Positions 1-7,818 of a stretch of 64,000 nucleotides of DNA are shown one piece after another (position 1 is the stretch's first letter; every line of letters begins with the position of its first letter). Source of the stretch: Paenibacillus albicereus. GTDB lineage: Bacteria > Bacillota > Bacilli > Paenibacillales > Paenibacillaceae. A program made the position numbers and the translations under genes. The notes beneath the pieces were generated by a model. The model searched no databases. It saw only the letters and a list, made by a program, of their open reading frames with translations, and was not told where the DNA came from. The stretch is from assembly GCF_012676905.1 (NCBI RefSeq), contig NZ_CP051428.1, positions 1,381,001 to 1,445,000 on the forward strand. Direction: 5' to 3'.

Positions 1-139
1 TCATTCTTTTCCATCTTGCAAATGCGCCTTTCGATGGATGACAATCGAATTAGTCGTTTATTACAATCAATCCAGAACCCGTTTATTTCCTCTTAAATTT
101 CCATAATCCCCTACTCCCTGGCGCAAAGGAGCGGCTCTC
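1..139. other. Upstream region of the biosynthetic/export operon, no gene seen
   Basis: This stretch is AT-richer than what follows, as expected for a promoter region. I found no convincing -35/-10 pair and no reading frame with a ribosome binding site. An AAGGAG ribosome binding site precedes the ATG at 140, so the operon most likely starts here rather than continuing from outside the window. Confidence 0.5.
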
Positions 140-1123
140 ATGCACGCAGCGATTGAAGTCGATCGGCTCGAGAAGATCTTTCCCTACTACAAGAAGGAGG
201 TCGGCTTCCGCCAGTCGGTCCGCAACCTGATCCGGCGCGAGCGGCTGCTTCGCCATGCGGTGCGCGGCATCAGCTTTTCCATCGAGGAGGGAGAGATGGT
301 CGGCTTCCTCGGTCCGAACGGAGCCGGCAAGACGACGACGCTCAAGATGCTCTCCGGCATCCTTCATCCGACGTCCGGAACGGCCCGCGTCCTCGGCCAC
401 ACGCCTTGGGAGCGCAAGAAGGCGTTCAAGCAGCAGTTCGCGATCGTGATGGGGCAAAAGAGCCAGCTGTGGCCCGACCTGCCCGCCGGCGAATCGATCT
501 ACCTCAATAAATGCATCTACGGCGTCGACGACGGCGACTACCGCCGCACGCTCGGCGAGCTGTCGGAAATGCTGGACGTCCAAGAGCTGCTCGGCGTGCA
601 GGTGCGGCGCCTGTCGCTCGGCGAACGGATGAAGATGGAGCTAATCGCCTCGCTCATCCATCGGCCGCGGCTGATCTACCTCGACGAGCCTACGATCGGG
701 CTCGACCTGATGTCGCAGCGCTCCGTGCGCCGGTTCCTCGGCGAGTACAACGCCGCGCACCGGGCGACCGTCATCCTGACGAGCCACTATATGAAGGACA
801 TCGAGGACCTCTGCCCGCGCGTCGTCCTCATCCGCGACGGAGGCCTCCACTACGACGGCAGCCTCAAGGGCGTAGCGGCCGTCATCCGCGAGCGCAAGCT
901 CGTCAAGCTGCATTTCGACCGGGAGGTGTCCCGCGAGGAGCTTGCCGCCTACGGGTCCGTGCAGGAGCATGCCGGCCTCTACGCCGCGCTGGAGGTGGAC
1001 AAGCCGGAGGTGCGCGCCGTCTCCTCGCAGCTGCTCGACCGCTTCCCGGTCGTCGACTTCACGATCGAGGACCTCAGCGTCGAGGACGAGCTCATCCGCA
1101 TGATGGGGAGGGACCCGGCATGA
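140..1123 (+). CDS. ABC-2 type exporter, ATP-binding subunit
   Basis: A 327-residue ATPase that should power the two permeases encoded directly downstream. The Walker A motif GPNGAGKTTT lies near residue 60. A degenerate signature (RLSLGERMKME) and the Walker B motif IYLDEPTIGLD follow. The C-terminal ~90 residues form the accessory region usual in DrrA/YbhF-like exporters. The ATG start has AAGGAG nine bases upstream. Its stop overlaps the next start (ATGA), so the three transporter genes are translationally coupled. Placed first in a biosynthetic operon, the transporter probably exports the product or gives self-protection; the substrate is inference. Confidence 0.93.
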   Translation: MHAAIEVDRLEKIFPYYKKEVGFRQSVRNLIRRERLLRHAVRGISFSIEEGEMVGFLGPNGAGKTTTLKMLSGILHPTSGTARVLGHTPWERKKAFKQQFAIVMGQKSQLWPDLPAGESIYLNKCIYGVDDGDYRRTLGELSEMLDVQELLGVQVRRLSLGERMKMELIASLIHRPRLIYLDEPTIGLDLMSQRSVRRFLGEYNAAHRATVILTSHYMKDIEDLCPRVVLIRDGGLHYDGSLKGVAAVIRERKLVKLHFDREVSREELAAYGSVQEHAGLYAALEVDKPEVRAVSSQLLDRFPVVDFTIEDLSVEDELIRMMGRDPA

Positions 1124-1974
1124 TTCCGGAGCCTCGCCTAGCCGCCCGTCCGCCGGGCACCCCGACCGGGCGCCGCACCGGCAAGTACGCCGTCGCCTTC
1201 CGCATCGGCTTTCAGAGCGCGCTCGAATATCGGCTCAATTTCCTGCTTTCGCTCGTCAGCGCCTTCTTCCCCGTCGCCGTGCAGTACTACATCTGGAAAG
1301 CCGTCTACGGCGGCTCGGGGAGGGTGCTGTTCGGCTATCGGTACGAGGACATGATCCTGTATACCGTCATGGCCGGCATCGTGACGAAGCTCGTGCTGAC
1401 CGGCATCGAGCATTCCATCGCGGACGACATCAAGAGCGGCGGCTTGAACAAATACCTCGTTCAGCCCGTCGGCTACTTCGGCTTCCGCCTCTCTTCCTAC
1501 GTCGGGCAGCGCGCTGCTTCCTTCACCATCCTGCTGCTGCTCGCCGCCGGCGCCGCGCTGGCGCTCGGCACGATGCCGGGCCAGTCCGGCATCGGCTCCC
1601 GCTTCCTGCTCTTCCTGCCCTCCCTGCTGCTGGCGTGCGCGCTCAGCTTCCTCGTCTCCTACGCCATCTGCGCCTGCGCGTTCTGGCTGCAGGAGATCGG
1701 CTATTTCTTCGTCGTCTCCACGCTGCTCGTCACGATCGTCAGCGGCGGCATCTTCCCGCTCGAGGTGTACGGAGAGACGGCCAAGCAGCTGATCGCCTGG
1801 ACGCCGTTCTACTATCTCATCTATTTCCCCGTCAACGTGCTCGGAGGACGCATCGCCGGAGCCGACGCTTGGACGGGCATGGCCGCCCAAGCGCTCTGGA
1901 CGGCGGGCATGCTCGCCGTCGCGCTCGGCTCGTGGCGGCTCGGCATGAAACGCTATCTCGGACTGGGGGGCTGA
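1120..1974 (+). CDS. ABC-2 family permease subunit (first of two)
   Basis: A 284-residue integral membrane protein. The frame is open far upstream, but the ATG at 1120 overlaps the stop of the ATPase gene and leaves a plausible short cytoplasmic N-terminus (about 35 residues) before about six hydrophobic segments. It resembles the DUF990-type permeases of ABC-2 exporters, which work as a heterodimer with a second related permease. That partner starts three bases after this stop. Conserved features include a charged first loop with ADDIKSGGLNKYLVQP, typical of the coupling helix region. Substrate unknown. Confidence 0.88.
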   Translation: MIPEPRLAARPPGTPTGRRTGKYAVAFRIGFQSALEYRLNFLLSLVSAFFPVAVQYYIWKAVYGGSGRVLFGYRYEDMILYTVMAGIVTKLVLTGIEHSIADDIKSGGLNKYLVQPVGYFGFRLSSYVGQRAASFTILLLLAAGAALALGTMPGQSGIGSRFLLFLPSLLLACALSFLVSYAICACAFWLQEIGYFFVVSTLLVTIVSGGIFPLEVYGETAKQLIAWTPFYYLIYFPVNVLGGRIAGADAWTGMAAQALWTAGMLAVALGSWRLGMKRYLGLGG

Positions 1975-1977
1975 CGG

Positions 1978-2787
1978 ATGAATGCCTGGCTCGAGCTCCG
2001 CAAGCATCTGGCGCTGCTGCTCCAGTTCGCCAAGCTGTCGCTCATGACGCAGATGGAGTACCGCGCGAACTTCTTCGCCGGCATCTTCGTCGAGTCGATG
2101 TTCCTGCTCGCCAAGCTGCTCTACGTGCTCGTGCTCTACCGCACGCAGCTGGCGGTCGGCGACCTGACGCCCGACCTCATCCTGCTGTTCATGGGCACGC
2201 ATATCCTCATGACCGGCATCTACATGGGGCTGTTCTTCAACAACTTCGCGCGGCTGATCGAAGACGTGCGCACCGGCATGCTCGACCTGCTCCTGGTCAA
2301 GCCGGTGTCGCTGCAATTCGTCGCCTCGACGCGGCTGATCGAGCTCGGCATGCCGATCCCGAACCTGATCGCCGGCACCGCGATGGTGGCGATCGGCTGG
2401 CAGCGGGCCGGCCTGCCGGCGACCGTCGGGACGGTCGGCGGCTACCTGCTGCTGCTCCTGCTCGGGACGGCGGTCACCTACGCGGTCATGATCGTGCCGG
2501 CGCTGCTCAGCTTCTGGTTCGTGCAGACGTCGGCCGCAAGCGAGATCTCCTACGCGGTATGGGACGCCAACAACATGCCGTTCGCGCTGTACGGCAAGTG
2601 GATCCAGCGGATCGGGCTGTTCATCCTGCCGGTCTTCCTCATCACGAACTTCGGCCCGCTCTACGCCATGGGCAAGCTGCAGGGACCGCTGCTGCTGTGG
2701 GGACTCGCCGGACCGCCGCTGCTCCTGCTGCTCGTGCGGCTCGTCTGGAAGCGGGCGCTCCGCTCCTACGCCAGCGCCAACCTGTAA
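1978..2787 (+). CDS. ABC-2 family permease subunit (second of two)
   Basis: A 269-residue membrane protein with about six predicted transmembrane segments, related to the preceding permease. The segment RLIEDVRTGMLDLLLVKPVS, near residue 90, matches the equivalent coupling region of the first permease and suggests the pair arose by duplication. A GGGGGG tract 5' of the ATG can serve as ribosome binding site. With the ATPase it completes a three-gene exporter. The following gene starts 28 bases later behind its own strong ribosome binding site, so transporter and biosynthesis genes are probably co-transcribed. Confidence 0.88.
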   Translation: MNAWLELRKHLALLLQFAKLSLMTQMEYRANFFAGIFVESMFLLAKLLYVLVLYRTQLAVGDLTPDLILLFMGTHILMTGIYMGLFFNNFARLIEDVRTGMLDLLLVKPVSLQFVASTRLIELGMPIPNLIAGTAMVAIGWQRAGLPATVGTVGGYLLLLLLGTAVTYAVMIVPALLSFWFVQTSAASEISYAVWDANNMPFALYGKWIQRIGLFILPVFLITNFGPLYAMGKLQGPLLLWGLAGPPLLLLLVRLVWKRALRSYASANL

Positions 2788-2815
2788 CCACCCGGGGAAA
2801 AGGAGGAATCAACGG

Positions 2816-4195
2816 ATGGACCATCAGCTCGAGGAGGCTCGTCCGATGGAAGCGGATCTGCTGCGGCGCGGCGGCGCCGAGGCGCTGCTCGCGGCGACGG
2901 TGGGGCCGGCCGTCTGGCTCGGCAACATGGAGGCCGAGGACGGATGGGCGGCCGGCGGTCCGCTGTCCGCTCCGCCGCAGCCGGCGCAGACGAGGCTGAC
3001 GCGGCTGCAGGAGCGGCAGCTGCTTTGGCTCGCCGGTCCCGGCGACACCGTCTGGCTGCGCGAGCCGCTCGACGCCGAATACCGGGACTACGCGCTCGCC
3101 CAGCTGCAAGCGCTGCCTGCGCTGCATGTCGGAGGGGAGCCGCCGAAGACGGGGGAAAGTCCGGGCTTGATGAGGGGAAGCGCTGACGATGCGGCGATGA
3201 TGGAGCGGACGGACAGCCGGAGGAGGACGCTGTTCCTGCCGTTCCTGCTGACGGAGGAGCTGGAGGCGGTCGCGCGCGAACGCGGCTGGCGGCTGGTCGG
3301 CGACGTCGAAGCGGCGGAGCCCGGAGCGCGGGCAGCCGCGGCGCGGCGGCTGAGCAGCAAGTTCTACGTCCGCCGCCTGGCCGAAGGGCATGGGCTGACG
3401 GTGGCGGACGGCCGCTTCTGCCGCGATGCGGACGAGCTGGAGGCGGCCTACGCCTGGCTGCGCGAGCGGGGCTTCGCCCGGGCGGTGCTCAAGCAGCCGC
3501 ATGGCTCGTCCGGCAAGGCGCTGACGGTGATCGACGGTCCGGAGCGCTTCGGGCCGCTGATCCGGTACCTGCGGCGGCGGAGCTGGAGCGGCGAGCTGCT
3601 GCTGGAGGGCTGGCATCCCGCCGCCCGCTGCCTGAACGCGCAGCTGCTCGTCGGCGAGCGCGACGCTCGGCTGCTCGCCGTCACGGAGCAGCGCGTCGAC
3701 GGACGCGGCGTCTATGCCGGCACCGACTACGCGCCCCGCTACGAGCCGGAGCTGCTGGAGCGCTACGAGGCCGAGCTGCTGCGGCTCGGCGGGCTCATGC
3801 GGCAGGAGGGCTTCCGAGGCGTCGCCGGCGTCGACTCCATCGTGGACGCGCAGGGGCGGCTGCTGCCGGCGCTGGAGATCAACGCCCGCTTCACGCAGGC
3901 GACTTACCTGCTGCCGCTGGCGGCGCGGCTGCTGCGCCGCCAGCCGCTGCTGGAGAGCCGCTGCCTGCGGCTGGAGGCCGCTGCGGAGCCGACGCTCTCG
4001 GAGCTGCTGGAGCGGCTGCAAAAGCTTCTCGCGCCGGACGGCGGCCATGGCTTCCTCGTGTACGGGTGGGGCTGCGCGGCTCAGGGCTCGCGCCATTTCG
4101 CCCGGGCCCATATCCTGCTCTGGGGAGAGCGGCCGGAACGGCTGCGGGAGATGACGGAGCGGCTCGCGATATTCGAATGGGGGACGACCGCATGA
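2816..4195 (+). CDS. ATP-grasp ligase, proposed carrier-protein or peptide ligase
   Basis: A 459-residue protein whose second half is an ATP-grasp domain. Visible elements are the nucleotide-binding lysine and flexible loop (AVLKQPHGSSGKAL, near residue 220), the strand LLLEGWHP, and the metal-binding end ALEINARFTQATY near residue 360. ATP-grasp enzymes activate a carboxylate as acyl phosphate and join it to an amine or thiol. Since an acyl carrier protein domain lies in the same operon, loading an amino acid onto the carrier, as BtrJ does in butirosin synthesis, is an attractive inference; amide ligation is the alternative. AGGAGG precedes the ATG by nine bases. The stop overlaps the next start. 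Confidence 0.8.
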   Translation: MDHQLEEARPMEADLLRRGGAEALLAATVGPAVWLGNMEAEDGWAAGGPLSAPPQPAQTRLTRLQERQLLWLAGPGDTVWLREPLDAEYRDYALAQLQALPALHVGGEPPKTGESPGLMRGSADDAAMMERTDSRRRTLFLPFLLTEELEAVARERGWRLVGDVEAAEPGARAAAARRLSSKFYVRRLAEGHGLTVADGRFCRDADELEAAYAWLRERGFARAVLKQPHGSSGKALTVIDGPERFGPLIRYLRRRSWSGELLLEGWHPAARCLNAQLLVGERDARLLAVTEQRVDGRGVYAGTDYAPRYEPELLERYEAELLRLGGLMRQEGFRGVAGVDSIVDAQGRLLPALEINARFTQATYLLPLAARLLRRQPLLESRCLRLEAAAEPTLSELLERLQKLLAPDGGHGFLVYGWGCAAQGSRHFARAHILLWGERPERLREMTERLAIFEWGTTA

Positions 4196-5373
4196 ACGAG
4201 GAGGTGACGCTGCTCAGCTCGGGCAACTCGCTCGGCGTGTACATGCCGGCGCTGCGGCTGCGGAACCGGCTGCGGGCGCGCGGCGTGCCTGCCCGCATCG
4301 AGATGCTGGAGACGCTGTACGACGACGCGACGCGCGCGCGGATTCCGCGAACCCGCGAGGCGTTCCACGACCGCTTCGACGTCGCGCGCGCGGCGCTGCG
4401 GCTGGCCCGCGACAGCGGCCGCAGCCTGGAGGAAGCCCGCGTGAGGGAGACGCTCGCCCGCTGGCAGGCCGAGGGCCGGCGCCGGTTCTGGGCGCTGACG
4501 GGGTTCTGGCTGCCGGTGCTGGAGCAGGCGGCGGCGATGCGGCCGGAGGAGCGGCTCGACATCCGCTTCATCCGGCTCGACGCCGCCGACACGCCGTCCT
4601 ATGCGGTGTTCGGAGGCCGCATGGCGGCTTTTCCCCAGGAGCGGCTGTACGGGGAGCTCGGCGACGAGCTCGCGGCGACGCTGCCGGTCGACGATGCGGA
4701 GCCGATCCCATACGCGCGCCGCGACCTGCGCTTCCTGCTGCATGGCGGCGGCTGGGGCATCGGGACGTATCGCGAGGCGGAGGAGGAGCTTCGGCGCGCG
4801 GGGCATGCGGTCCACCTGATCGCCTACCGCGAGCAGGAGCTCGGCCCGCCGGAGCCGGACCGCAGCTGCGGCCTGCTCGACCCGGACTGGAGCCCGTGGG
4901 AGACCGACGCGGAGGGCAGGCATGTCGAGCCGCCGTATGCGGAGCCGTCCCTTGCGGGGCGGTCGGTCGCCGCGGACGCGATGCCGCTCGTACCGGTCGC
5001 AGGCGGCATCTGGCGCCGCATCCGCGAGGCTGCGGCGATCGTCAGCAAGCCGGGCGGCGCGACGCTGCTCGACTCGCTGTCCGCGGCGACGCCGCTGCTG
5101 CTGCTGGCGCCGTACGGGGAGCATGAGCAGGCCAACGCGCGGCTGTGGGAGCGGCTCGGCTTCGGCATGGCCTTCGAGCGCTGGAGCGCGCTCGGCTGCC
5201 CGCTCGAGCCGCTCGCCGCGATGCATGAGCGGCTCGCGCAGGCTCGCCGCCTCGCGCCGGACCTCGCCGAACGGCTGCTGAAGGGAGGTGAGCCGCACGA
5301 GCTCCGCCGTCATCGCGGAGCCGGAACGCCGACGAAGCTGCCGCAGGCGGGAACCGCCGCCCGGCCGAAGTGA
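4192..5373 (+). CDS. GT28/MurG-like glycosyltransferase
   Basis: A 393-residue protein with a two-domain GT-B look. An N-terminal segment (SSGNSLGVYMPALRLRNRL) resembles acceptor-domain starts. Near residue 295 the sequence IVSKPGGATLLDSLSAATP, followed by LLLLAPYGEHEQANA, matches the nucleotide-sugar-binding region of family 28 glycosyltransferases (MurG, macrolide and UDP-glucuronosyl transferases). The ATG at 4192 overlaps the ATP-grasp stop, whereas the upstream extension of the frame overlaps that gene and is not needed. It probably glycosylates the operon product or an intermediate. No sugar-nucleotide synthesis genes are nearby. The C-terminal ~30 residues are low-complexity and basic. 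Confidence 0.7.
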   Translation: MNEEVTLLSSGNSLGVYMPALRLRNRLRARGVPARIEMLETLYDDATRARIPRTREAFHDRFDVARAALRLARDSGRSLEEARVRETLARWQAEGRRRFWALTGFWLPVLEQAAAMRPEERLDIRFIRLDAADTPSYAVFGGRMAAFPQERLYGELGDELAATLPVDDAEPIPYARRDLRFLLHGGGWGIGTYREAEEELRRAGHAVHLIAYREQELGPPEPDRSCGLLDPDWSPWETDAEGRHVEPPYAEPSLAGRSVAADAMPLVPVAGGIWRRIREAAAIVSKPGGATLLDSLSAATPLLLLAPYGEHEQANARLWERLGFGMAFERWSALGCPLEPLAAMHERLAQARRLAPDLAERLLKGGEPHELRRHRGAGTPTKLPQAGTAARPK

Positions 5374-5408
5374 GGTTGCCGCAGACGATTACGGAAAAGG
5401 AGGCCATT

Positions 5409-6518
5409 ATGTCCGTCAACGCCGATTCGCTTGCCCGCTCCGCCGCCCTGAGCATGAGCCGCCCCCGCTGGGTGTGGCTGCAGCTGCTCGAAGCCTGCAA
5501 CCTGCGCTGCAAAATGTGCTATGAATGGGGAGACAACGGCGCCTACAAGGAGCGCCCGGTGCTCAAGACGCTCGACATCGGTGTCGTGCGCCAGATCATC
5601 GAGGATTGCAGTCCGGCCCGGCCCTATTACGACTTGTTCGGCGGAGAGCCGCTCATGTACCCGCATATCGACGAAGTGCTCCATCTGATCCGGCATTACG
5701 GGAGCCAGGTGGCGTTTCCGACGAACGGCACGCTGCTCGAGAAGCATGCCGAGCTCATTATCGAGACGCAGCCGCACCGCGTCTGGGTGTCGATGGACGG
5801 TCCGGAGGCGGTCAATGACGCCCAGCGGGGACGCGGCGTGTTCAAGCGCGCCGTGAAGGGCTTGCAGAAGCTGCATGCGCTGCGCGAGGAACGAGGGCTC
5901 GAATACCCGAAGATCGGCATCATTTTCATCATCACCCCGCTGACGTACCGCCATGTCGAGGAGCTGTTCTTCGACAGCATCGACATCTCCATGCTGGACT
6001 CCATCAGCCTCGAGTTCCAGTCGTTCATCACGCCGGACGACCACCGCGACTACCGCAACATCCTCAAGGAGCAGTTCGGCGTGCAGACCGACGCGCCGGC
6101 CTCGCGCGGCTTCGTGCGCAGCCTGTCCGAGTTCGAGGGCATGGACGCCAAGCTGATCGCCGCCCAGGCGAGCCGCATCGAGGAGCACTGCAAGGAGAAG
6201 GGCGTCTACTTCAACGCCTATCCGCAAAGGATGACGGAGGAGACGGTGCAGCTGTACTTCAGCGGCGAGAGCGCGCGGCTGTCGCACGCCAAGAAGCGCT
6301 GCGAGTTCCCGTGGCTCAGCACCGAGATCAACGCGCGCGGCGACGTCACCTCCTGCCACGCGCTGTACGACCTGTCGCTCGGCAATGTGTACGAGGAGCG
6401 GCTGCTCGACATCTGGAACGGGCCGCGCTACAAGCAGTACCGGAACTACCTCAAGAAGAACGCCTTTCCGATCTGCCAGGCCTGCTGCCTGAACTTCAAG
6501 ACGACTTCGGCCAAATAG
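5409..6518 (+). CDS. Radical SAM/SPASM protein (first of two)
   Basis: A 369-residue radical S-adenosylmethionine enzyme. The cluster-binding motif CNLRCKMCYEW lies near residue 30, followed by the GGEP motif (LFGGEPLMYPH). The C-terminus is SPASM-like: a cysteine in KKRCEFPW, then TSCHALYDLSLGNVYEE and a final CQACC group that would hold auxiliary iron-sulfur clusters. SPASM proteins modify peptides, carrier-bound residues or sugars by dehydrogenation, epimerisation or crosslinking. The ATG at 5409 has AGGAGG just upstream and is preferred over an earlier start at 5370. It is 35 bases downstream of the glycosyltransferase and 11 bases upstream of the oxidoreductase. Confidence 0.88.
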   Translation: MSVNADSLARSAALSMSRPRWVWLQLLEACNLRCKMCYEWGDNGAYKERPVLKTLDIGVVRQIIEDCSPARPYYDLFGGEPLMYPHIDEVLHLIRHYGSQVAFPTNGTLLEKHAELIIETQPHRVWVSMDGPEAVNDAQRGRGVFKRAVKGLQKLHALREERGLEYPKIGIIFIITPLTYRHVEELFFDSIDISMLDSISLEFQSFITPDDHRDYRNILKEQFGVQTDAPASRGFVRSLSEFEGMDAKLIAAQASRIEEHCKEKGVYFNAYPQRMTEETVQLYFSGESARLSHAKKRCEFPWLSTEINARGDVTSCHALYDLSLGNVYEERLLDIWNGPRYKQYRNYLKKNAFPICQACCLNFKTTSAK

Positions 6519-6529
6519 GAGGACGCCGG

Positions 6530-7801
6530 ATGCGAATCGGAATTCTGGGGCCGGCAGCGATCGCGGAACGGGCCGTCCTGCAGCCGGCGCGCGGGCTGGA
6601 CGGCATCGAGGTCGCCGCGATCGCCGGTCGCGACCCGGCTCGCGTGGACGACTACGCGGACCGATACGGCATTCCCGTACGGCTGCGGGATTTTCGCGAG
6701 CTGCTGGCGCTGCCGGAGCTTGATGCGGTCTACATCCCGCTGAGCAACGAGCTCCATCATCCGTGGACGATGGAGGCGCTGCGGGCCGGACGCCATGTCC
6801 TCGTCGAAAAGCCGGCCGCGCTTGGCGCCGCGCAGCTCGCCGAGATGCACGAGCTGGCCGCCGCGCGAGGACTGCAGCTGGAGGAGGCGCTCATGGCGCG
6901 CCATCATCCTTGGCAGGACGCCGCGGCGGAGCTGGCGGAGAGCGGCCGGCTCGGCCGGCTGCTCGGCATCGCCAGCGAGATCGCCCAGCCGTTCCGCGCC
7001 CTCGAAGGAGCGGGCAGCTACCGCAGCGATCCGCGGCGGGGCGGCGGGGCGTTCCGCGACTTCGGCTGCTACTGGCTGCAGCTCGTGCAGCGGCTCGCCG
7101 GCACGCTGGAGGCGGAGGCGCTCTCCGCCCGCTCCGCGTTCGACGGGCCGGGCGGCTGCGACTGGACGTTCGAGGCGTCCGTCCGCTGCGGCGGCATCGA
7201 CGCCGAGCTGTCGGCCTCGTTCGAGCGGCCGGCGTGCTCGCGCCATACGCTGCGCTTCGAGCGGGGCGAGGCGGTCGTCCGGGACTTTTTCCGCTGCGCG
7301 ATGGGCGCCTACCGGCTTCATCTGGATGTCCGCCAGGAGGACGGCTCGAGCGAGCGGATCTCGTTCGAGCCGCAGAGCTATTATGTCCATCAGCTGCTGG
7401 CATTCCGGGACCGGGTCGAGGGGCGGGCTCCCGCGCCCGATGCCCGGCTGGAGCTGGAGCGGGCCGCGCTCGCCGAGCGGCTGCTGGAAGCGGCCGCGCA
7501 GCGGCGCAGGCCGACACGAACAAAGGAGGAGAAGAGGATGACGTCGACGGAGCAAAGGGTCATCGAGATGGTGAGCGAGGTCAAGCAAGAGCCGGAGCTG
7601 GCGCGCAGCATGGGGGCGGAGACGAGCCTGATCGAGGACGTCGTGCTCGATTCCCTGCAGATGATCCACTTCGTGCTGGCGGTCGAGGACGCGTTCGGCG
7701 TGGAGATCGATTTCGAGACGTTCGACTTTGACCATATGCAGTCCGTGCGCACGCTGGCGGGCTTCCTGGACGCCTCGCGCAGCAGCATTTCGGCCGGATA
7801 G
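6530..7801 (+). CDS. Gfo/Idh/MocA oxidoreductase fused in frame to an acyl carrier protein
   Basis: One open frame of 423 codons. Residues 1-120 form a Rossmann domain (MRIGILGPAAIAERA, and the EKP motif in HVLVEKPAAL). Residues ~120-325 are the Gfo/Idh/MocA substrate domain. After a short basic linker (RRRPTRTKEEKR), residues 337-423 form a complete acyl carrier protein with the phosphopantetheine site VVLDSLQM, serine 375. I find no stop between the parts. A very strong ribosome binding site and ATG at 7538 lie at the junction, so a free carrier protein of 87 residues may be made as well as the fusion. Oxidoreductases of this family use NAD(P) to oxidise or reduce sugars and similar molecules. 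Confidence 0.85.
   Translation: MRIGILGPAAIAERAVLQPARGLDGIEVAAIAGRDPARVDDYADRYGIPVRLRDFRELLALPELDAVYIPLSNELHHPWTMEALRAGRHVLVEKPAALGAAQLAEMHELAAARGLQLEEALMARHHPWQDAAAELAESGRLGRLLGIASEIAQPFRALEGAGSYRSDPRRGGGAFRDFGCYWLQLVQRLAGTLEAEALSARSAFDGPGGCDWTFEASVRCGGIDAELSASFERPACSRHTLRFERGEAVVRDFFRCAMGAYRLHLDVRQEDGSSERISFEPQSYYVHQLLAFRDRVEGRAPAPDARLELERAALAERLLEAAAQRRRPTRTKEEKRMTSTEQRVIEMVSEVKQEPELARSMGAETSLIEDVVLDSLQMIHFVLAVEDAFGVEIDFETFDFDHMQSVRTLAGFLDASRSSISAG
7524..7540 (+). promoter_or_regulatory. Internal ribosome binding site and ATG for a free carrier protein
   Basis: AGGAGG sits at about 7524-7529, eight bases before an in-frame ATG at 7538, inside the open oxidoreductase-carrier frame. The protein from this ATG (MTSTEQRVIEMVSEV...) is a normal-length carrier protein beginning exactly where the family usually begins. 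This strongly suggests internal initiation. Confidence 0.65.
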
Positions 7802-7818
7802 GAAGGAGGGAGAGCGTC

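Noticed and set aside
511..1119. N-terminal extension of the first permease frame back to 511
   Set aside because: The extension overlaps the ATPase gene in another frame, is arginine-rich and has no membrane or domain features; the coupled ATG at 1120 is a better start.
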